A model generated the notes under the pieces. The model was given only the letters and a program-made list of their open reading frames with translations, searched no databases and was not told the origin of the DNA. A program made the translations under genes and the position numbers. From an uncultured Bacteroidales bacterium (GTDB lineage: Bacteria > Bacteroidota > Bacteroidia > Bacteroidales > Bacteroidaceae): a DNA stretch of 34,927 nucleotides. The stretch is taken from contig CADCBH010000022.1 in NCBI GenBank assembly GCA_902799655.1, forward strand, positions 1 through 34,927, read 5' to 3'. Of the stretch, positions 31,190 to 34,927 are shown piece by piece; the first letter of the stretch is position 1, and every line of letters begins with the position of its first letter.

Positions 31190-31210
31190 TTCCGTAAAAA
31201 AATTACGGAA
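31190..31210. repeat. Inverted repeat before the ATPase promoter (operator or terminator candidate)
   Basis: TTCCGTAA (31190-31197) and TTACGGAA (31203-31210) are perfect 8-base arms with a five-A loop. The right arm overlaps where a -33 element would lie relative to the box at 31227. Confidence 0.6.
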
Positions 31211-31226
31211 TATGAAATAATCTGTG

Positions 31227-31234
31227 TATATTTG
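31227..31234 (+). promoter_or_regulatory. Promoter box of the ATPase-TOPRIM-PIN operon
   Basis: TATATTTG at 31227-31234, 26 bases before ATG 31261. No TTG at -33; the inverted repeat at 31190-31210 stands there instead. The sequence after the box is very similar to that after the hsdR promoter at 34726. Confidence 0.7.
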
Positions 31235-31260
31235 CAGCAGAATTATCAAAGGAAATAGTT

Positions 31261-32361
31261 ATGCTTATCAAATTTGCCGTAAAAAACTTCCGAGGCTTTG
31301 CGGAAAGGATTGAGTGGGATTTGTCCCATCCAAGTAATTATGAGTTCAATAAATATGCAATCAAAGATGGAATTATTAAAAACGGCATTATATATGGTCC
31401 TAATGGGGCAGGGAAATCTAATTTTGCATTAGCCATCTTCGACATAGAAAACCATCTTTCAGCCAAATGGAAAAAGACAGACTACTATACAAACTTCGTA
31501 TATACAGGAAATCCAAACTCACCTGTAGATTTTGAATATGTGTTCAAATTTGATAATGACATCTTGGAATATCATTATTCAAAGAATTCTGTGGGCTTGC
31601 TTGTGGCAGAGTCCTTAACTGTCAATCAGAAACAAGTATTCAGAAGAAATCAATCTGTTTTTGAGATTGACGATGAGCAGTTTAAGGTTGATGCCACCGT
31701 AAAGGAAAATTTCAAGCAAAATGTAAATAGCGTTTCTGTTGTTAACTTTTTGACGGCATCCTATCCATTTCCTCAGGATCATTACATCGTCAAACTGATT
31801 CTATTTGTAAACTCCATGCTGTGGTTTAAGAATTTGGATAGCCGTGAATTTATTGGACTCGAAACAGCCACATTCAGTTTAGAGGACTTTATCATTCAAA
31901 ATAAGTATGTTGAGGATTTCTCTGAATTCTTGGCTAAGGTAAGTGAGCAACAATTTAACTTTATTCCTCCGAAAGAAGGTGACAAAAACCTGTTCTGTGA
32001 AATTGGGGGCAATGCGATCCTCTTCCAGACAATTGCATCTACAGGAACCTTAGCATTAGAACTCCTCTATGTGTGGATTAAGAGAATGTCAGTAGCATCT
32101 TTCGTGTTTATTGACGAATTCGATGCATTCTATCACTTCAAGTTGGCATTTGAGGTATGCAAGCAATTGTTCAATCTTAATTGTCAGGTGTTCACATCGT
32201 CGCATAACACCTACCTCATGACAAATGAACTCTTGCGACCAGATTGTAATTTCATCTTGCAGAACAATAAGATTAAGCCTTTACAAAGTTGTACTGACAA
32301 AGAACTGAGATTTGGTCATAATATAGAAAAACTATTCCGTGGAGGGGCATTTGAAGTATGA
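31261..32361 (+). CDS. AAA15-type ATPase of a putative defence system (RloA/AbiLi/AriA-like)
   Basis: 366 residues. N-terminal strand Ile-Lys-Phe-Ala-Val-Lys-Asn-Phe-Arg-Gly-Phe, typical of SMC/RecF-like ATPases that act in phage defence. Walker A Gly-Pro-Asn-Gly-Ala-Gly-Lys-Ser at 46-53. A long variable middle follows. A signature-like Ser-Thr-Gly-Thr at 260-263, Walker B Phe-Val-Phe-Ile-Asp-Glu-Phe-Asp at 281-288 and the switch Thr-Ser-Ser-His-Asn-Thr at 312-317 complete the ATP site. The C-terminal Asn-Ile-Glu-Lys-Leu-Phe-Arg-Gly-Gly-Ala-Phe recalls the end of AAA15 proteins. No nuclease domain of its own, so it probably senses infection and controls partner effectors. The stop overlaps the next start (ATGA). 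Confidence 0.85.
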   Translation: MLIKFAVKNFRGFAERIEWDLSHPSNYEFNKYAIKDGIIKNGIIYGPNGAGKSNFALAIFDIENHLSAKWKKTDYYTNFVYTGNPNSPVDFEYVFKFDNDILEYHYSKNSVGLLVAESLTVNQKQVFRRNQSVFEIDDEQFKVDATVKENFKQNVNSVSVVNFLTASYPFPQDHYIVKLILFVNSMLWFKNLDSREFIGLETATFSLEDFIIQNKYVEDFSEFLAKVSEQQFNFIPPKEGDKNLFCEIGGNAILFQTIASTGTLALELLYVWIKRMSVASFVFIDEFDAFYHFKLAFEVCKQLFNLNCQVFTSSHNTYLMTNELLRPDCNFILQNNKIKPLQSCTDKELRFGHNIEKLFRGGAFEV

Positions 32362-33182
32362 TACTGTTTGTATTTGAAGGCAAAGACGACAAAACCTACT
32401 TTGAGTCAATTAAACGACTTTTCTTTCCTGCGAAGTCGGATGCCTTCGTATGCACATACAACAGCAATATATATTCCCTCTATACGAAACTGAAATCTCA
32501 TGATGCCCTGAACGAAATGTTGGAGGTCGATACCGTTTCTGTTCTAAAGGAAATTCTGCTTGAAAAGGGCGATGAGACATTAAAGGATATTCGAGAAGAT
32601 GAGGTGTCGGAAATCTACCTTTTCTTTGACTATGACTTTCAGGATGATTCAAGGACGCTTGAAGAAAATAACAATAGGCTTTCCGAATTGCTGGACTATT
32701 TCACTGATGAAACAGGAAGAGGTAAACTATATATTAACTACCCAATGGTAGAATCTCTTCGCTATACCCAAGAATTGCCAGACAACAACTATTGGCAATA
32801 TGCGGTCACACGCCAGAGATGCCAAGAAGAGAAGTTCAAGCACCAGGTACATGAGTTCTCCTTCTACAAGTCAAATCTGGAATACCTTGTGCTCACCATC
32901 AAGCCCGCAGATGATGATACAAAGATTCAGCAGAAGGAATATACGGTTAAGGCAAACTGGCTACATCTTGTCACGATGAACACAAGCAAGGCAAACTACA
33001 TCTGCAATGACAGGAACGAGTTGCCTGACGAAGTGAATAATCAGCTAGACATTTTCAACAGCCAGTTATCCAAATACGTCAACACAGAAGAATGCAAGGT
33101 TGCAATCCTTAACGCCTTCCCGATATTCTTGTTTGACTATTTTGGAAGAAAAATTGTCAGTGGCAAAGAAGAATCATGTTAA
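32358..33182 (+). CDS. TOPRIM-like effector of the putative defence system
   Basis: 274 residues, coupled to the ATPase by ATGA. It begins Ile-Leu-Phe-Val-Phe-Glu-Gly-Lys-Asp-Asp, the TOPRIM strand with Glu7 followed by Gly8. The second acidic motif Leu-Phe-Phe-Asp-Tyr-Asp-Phe at 88-94 gives the DxD pair Asp91/Asp93. Tyr-Pro-Met-Val-Glu-Ser at 128-133 is a further conserved-looking block also seen in RloB/AbiLii-type partners. By analogy with PARIS AriB and OLD nucleases it may cut nucleic acid once released by the ATPase (inference); a RloB-like or DUF4435-like label cannot be settled by eye. Composition AT-rich like its neighbours. Confidence 0.72.
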   Translation: MILFVFEGKDDKTYFESIKRLFFPAKSDAFVCTYNSNIYSLYTKLKSHDALNEMLEVDTVSVLKEILLEKGDETLKDIREDEVSEIYLFFDYDFQDDSRTLEENNNRLSELLDYFTDETGRGKLYINYPMVESLRYTQELPDNNYWQYAVTRQRCQEEKFKHQVHEFSFYKSNLEYLVLTIKPADDDTKIQQKEYTVKANWLHLVTMNTSKANYICNDRNELPDEVNNQLDIFNSQLSKYVNTEECKVAILNAFPIFLFDYFGRKIVSGKEESC

Positions 33183-34600
33183 AGATATACCTTGATTGGA
33201 ATATTATCAGTTACCTCAAAGAAGAGGAATATATTGATTTGCGTAACTATTTGCGTAACTACATTGCGCAAGTCAAAGATTTTTTCGTATTTCCATACTC
33301 AAGGGCTCATATTCAAGACTTATATCAATCTAAATCTCCCACGAACGTTGCAAAGTTTGAGCAAGATCTAGATACCCTTACTGATATATGTCAGACTCAT
33401 CTACTAGAGTATCAGGAAAACATAGATGCTCCATATCCATACGAATGTACACCTCGTCAATATATAGAAAGAGAGTCATTGACTTTACAAGCTTACAAAT
33501 CCGGATTTGAATCTGTCAGTTTTACTGAACTTATTAAGTCTATAATGGATGCTACGACATTTGAAAGCATCCGTAATCATCTTCTTTCTACTCCATTAGA
33601 AACTCCCATAGAAAACCCTAATAACGGTTTCCTTATCCGAAATATATGGGAAACCATAACATTTTTACTTGACAATTTGTCTTTGCTACTAAAAGACAAG
33701 AAGTTAGAAGTAGAGATATATAAGTCATTGTGTAATATTGAAGGTGAAAGGAGTATACAGGAAATGCAGAACATAAATATTTCTGATATTTTTGATTATC
33801 TAAACAAACTATGCATTTCGAAAACTAATAAGAACTTAACAGATACTATTCTTGCCACTCTTGAGACTATTAATGGGAAAAATAGCTACAACTATTTTCT
33901 TGCAGAATATACAACTTTAGCGTTTTGTGGATATAGTCGAGATAAAAAGCGTAATATCCTTAACATTATGACTGATGCACTTCATGCGTTTTATGCGATG
34001 CGTTGTGACGTACTTGTTACTAAGGATGATGGCATGAGAAAGAAAGCACAGGCAGAATTCATTCATTTTAATTCACCGACTAAAATAATTACAATTGAAG
34101 AATTACACACATTCTTAGAAAACGAATTATATTATCAATATAATCTTGACTACATTCAACACGAAGTCATTCCTAAATATTCAAAAGGCGAAGACCGTGG
34201 AGAAGGAAAACTTGCATACAAAAACGTACCATCTCCTATATTAGGATTGTTTACCAACTGTATTAAAATCCCGGAAGCCCCAAATGTTTTAGCATTAAAA
34301 GTTAATCTTGCCCCCAATGGTTATGTTTACTATACGGAGTTAAAACGTTTCTTTAATCTTGTGATGGGTAATTTGCCTGATAGGCAAACGGCTAATTTTC
34401 AGAAAGAGGTTATTGACAAGTTCCTTACAAGAAATAAAGAAATAATCCTTTCTATTAGGATATTTTTCAATCTCAAAAAATGGCAAATAGAACTTATTGC
34501 AGATCCAGAATCGGATGTCCCTCTTCCTATGCTAATCATCCGAAAGAAACGTAAAATAGTATTATTGCTTGAAAAGATTATTTCAATTTTTCACAATTAA
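33176..34600 (+). CDS. PIN-like nuclease with large insertion, third gene of the putative defence system
   Basis: 474 residues. ATG 33176 lies seven bases inside the end of the TOPRIM gene, so translation is coupled. The N-terminus Ile-Tyr-Leu-Asp-Trp-Asn-Ile-Ile-Ser-Tyr-Leu carries the first PIN acid (Asp7). The other acids come only at 267-285: Thr-Asp-Ala-Leu-His-Ala-Phe-Tyr-Ala (Asp267, His270), then Cys-Asp-Val-Leu-Val-Thr-Lys-Asp-Asp (Asp284/285). This is the usual D ... D-x-x-H-x-x-x-A ... D-x-x-x-T-x-D order, but with about 220 extra, mostly helical residues in between. From about 300 to the end is a region without a recognised domain, with a basic tail. Likely an RNase toxin or effector (inference). 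Strongly AT-rich. Confidence 0.75.
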   Translation: MLKIYLDWNIISYLKEEEYIDLRNYLRNYIAQVKDFFVFPYSRAHIQDLYQSKSPTNVAKFEQDLDTLTDICQTHLLEYQENIDAPYPYECTPRQYIERESLTLQAYKSGFESVSFTELIKSIMDATTFESIRNHLLSTPLETPIENPNNGFLIRNIWETITFLLDNLSLLLKDKKLEVEIYKSLCNIEGERSIQEMQNINISDIFDYLNKLCISKTNKNLTDTILATLETINGKNSYNYFLAEYTTLAFCGYSRDKKRNILNIMTDALHAFYAMRCDVLVTKDDGMRKKAQAEFIHFNSPTKIITIEELHTFLENELYYQYNLDYIQHEVIPKYSKGEDRGEGKLAYKNVPSPILGLFTNCIKIPEAPNVLALKVNLAPNGYVYYTELKRFFNLVMGNLPDRQTANFQKEVIDKFLTRNKEIILSIRIFFNLKKWQIELIADPESDVPLPMLIIRKKRKIVLLLEKIISIFHN

Positions 34601-34725
34601 CGAGTAATTGATTATCCTGCTGACAAAATAAAAAACAATGATTGTAATTTAGATGTAAATATGAAATAAATCACGAATTATTTGGATTTTTCGAAATAAA
34701 AGGGTAAAAATTTCATAAGTTTTTG

Positions 34726-34733
34726 TATATTTG
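34726..34733 (+). promoter_or_regulatory. Promoter box of hsdR
   Basis: TATATTTG at 34726-34733, 34 bases before GTG 34768. No clear -33 TTG. Confidence 0.68.
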
Positions 34734-34767
34734 CAGCAAAATAATCATAATTCTATAATATAGAAGC

Positions 34768-34927
34768 GTGTTAGAAAGCCAAATAGAGAATAGTTTCATA
34801 AAGAAACTAACAACATATTTGAAATATGTCTATCGTGATGATATTCACGACAGGCAGAGCCTTGAGCGTAATTTCAGAGAGAAGTTTCAGAAATTGAACA
34901 AAGTGCATCTAACCGATGCTGAGTTTA
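34768..34927 (+). CDS. hsdR: Type I restriction enzyme, R subunit (N-terminal 53 residues; continues beyond window)
   Basis: The frame starts at GTG 34768 and is open to the right edge. The residues (Leu-Glu-Ser-Gln-Ile-Glu-Asn-Ser-Phe-Ile-Lys-Lys-Leu, then Tyr-Arg-Asp-Asp-Ile-His-Asp-Arg, Ser-Leu-Glu-Arg-Asn-Phe-Arg-Glu-Lys-Phe, Asn-Lys-Val-His-Leu-Thr-Asp-Ala-Glu-Phe) match the start of HsdR proteins before the nuclease domain. HsdR is the ATP-driven translocase and nuclease of type I restriction-modification complexes; hsdM and hsdS would be expected to the right, outside the window. The start codon GTG is chosen because it lies at the right place after the promoter and the similarity begins there. 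Confidence 0.85.
   Translation, partial: MLESQIENSFIKKLTTYLKYVYRDDIHDRQSLERNFREKFQKLNKVHLTDAEF

Larger units (their letters stand above)
30729..31226. other. AT-rich gap at the left edge of the defence island
   Basis: No confident gene. It holds a perfect 20-base direct repeat (30801-30843), a hairpin ACAATCC/GGATTGT (30851-30857 and 30867-30873), an orphan -7-like box TATTTTTG (30876-30883), an unassigned 36-codon frame at 30950-31060 (many Trp, Tyr and Gly; may be a gene remnant) and an inverted repeat at 31190-31210 just before the next promoter box. Confidence 0.6.

Noticed and set aside
1-34927. tRNA or rRNA genes
   Set aside because: No cloverleaf-like sequence or rRNA segment was seen in any intergenic region by eye; a covariance-model scan was not possible.

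Overview
The window looks like chromosome of a Bacteroidales bacterium, most likely Prevotella or a close relative (inference). The main evidence is the Bacteroidota promoter signature, a TAnnTTTG box with an upstream TTG about 19-20 bases away, in front of almost every transcription unit. Further support comes from near-absence of Shine-Dalgarno sites, a Prevotella-style C-terminal tail on the first protein, and families typical of the group (S37 lipoprotein peptidase, HU-like protein with extra domain, thioredoxin-TonB fusion).

Layout. 1-5763: tail of a secreted protein, an S37-like peptidase lipoprotein, a 620-base gene-poor gap with two unusual repeat structures, a secreted cyclophilin, aspS, a small winged-helix protein and a conserved hypothetical. 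5743-21039: a large surface-glycan region with about eleven glycosyl- or sugar-phosphate transferases (GT4, GT2, GT32-like, GT11-like and two tandem Stealth proteins), a hexapeptide acetyltransferase, a membrane acyltransferase and a secreted subtilase. It is built from alternating minus- and plus-strand operons fired from divergent promoter pairs. No flippase, polymerase or chain-length gene is visible, so this is probably part of a locus or a set of decorating enzymes. 21110-24318: an operon of an SDR-type epimerase, a Gfo/Idh/MocA oxidoreductase and an iron-type alcohol dehydrogenase, closed by a strong bidirectional terminator. 24377-30678: thioredoxin-TonB fusion, D-2-hydroxyacid dehydrogenase with a patatin outer-membrane protein, a hotdog thioesterase, a TlpA-like thioredoxin and an HU-like protein, with an intergenic array of 22-base repeats.

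30706-34927: the composition becomes visibly AT-rich and a defence island begins. Three overlapping genes encode an AAA15-type ATPase, a TOPRIM-like protein and a PIN-like nuclease with a very large insertion. They are followed by the start of hsdR, the restriction subunit of a type I restriction-modification system. The ATPase-TOPRIM pair resembles RloA/RloB, AbiL and PARIS-type systems. The translationally coupled third gene is, to my knowledge, not part of those, and this trio is the best candidate for an undescribed system in the window.

Other structures worth attention are a 140-base symmetric inverted repeat at 2102-2241, 22-base-period arrays at two distant intergenic sites, a short palindromic repeat inserted in frame at the interdomain hinge of two different GT4 enzymes, interlocked divergent promoters with the same geometry, and two genes whose promoter box lies four bases from the start codon.
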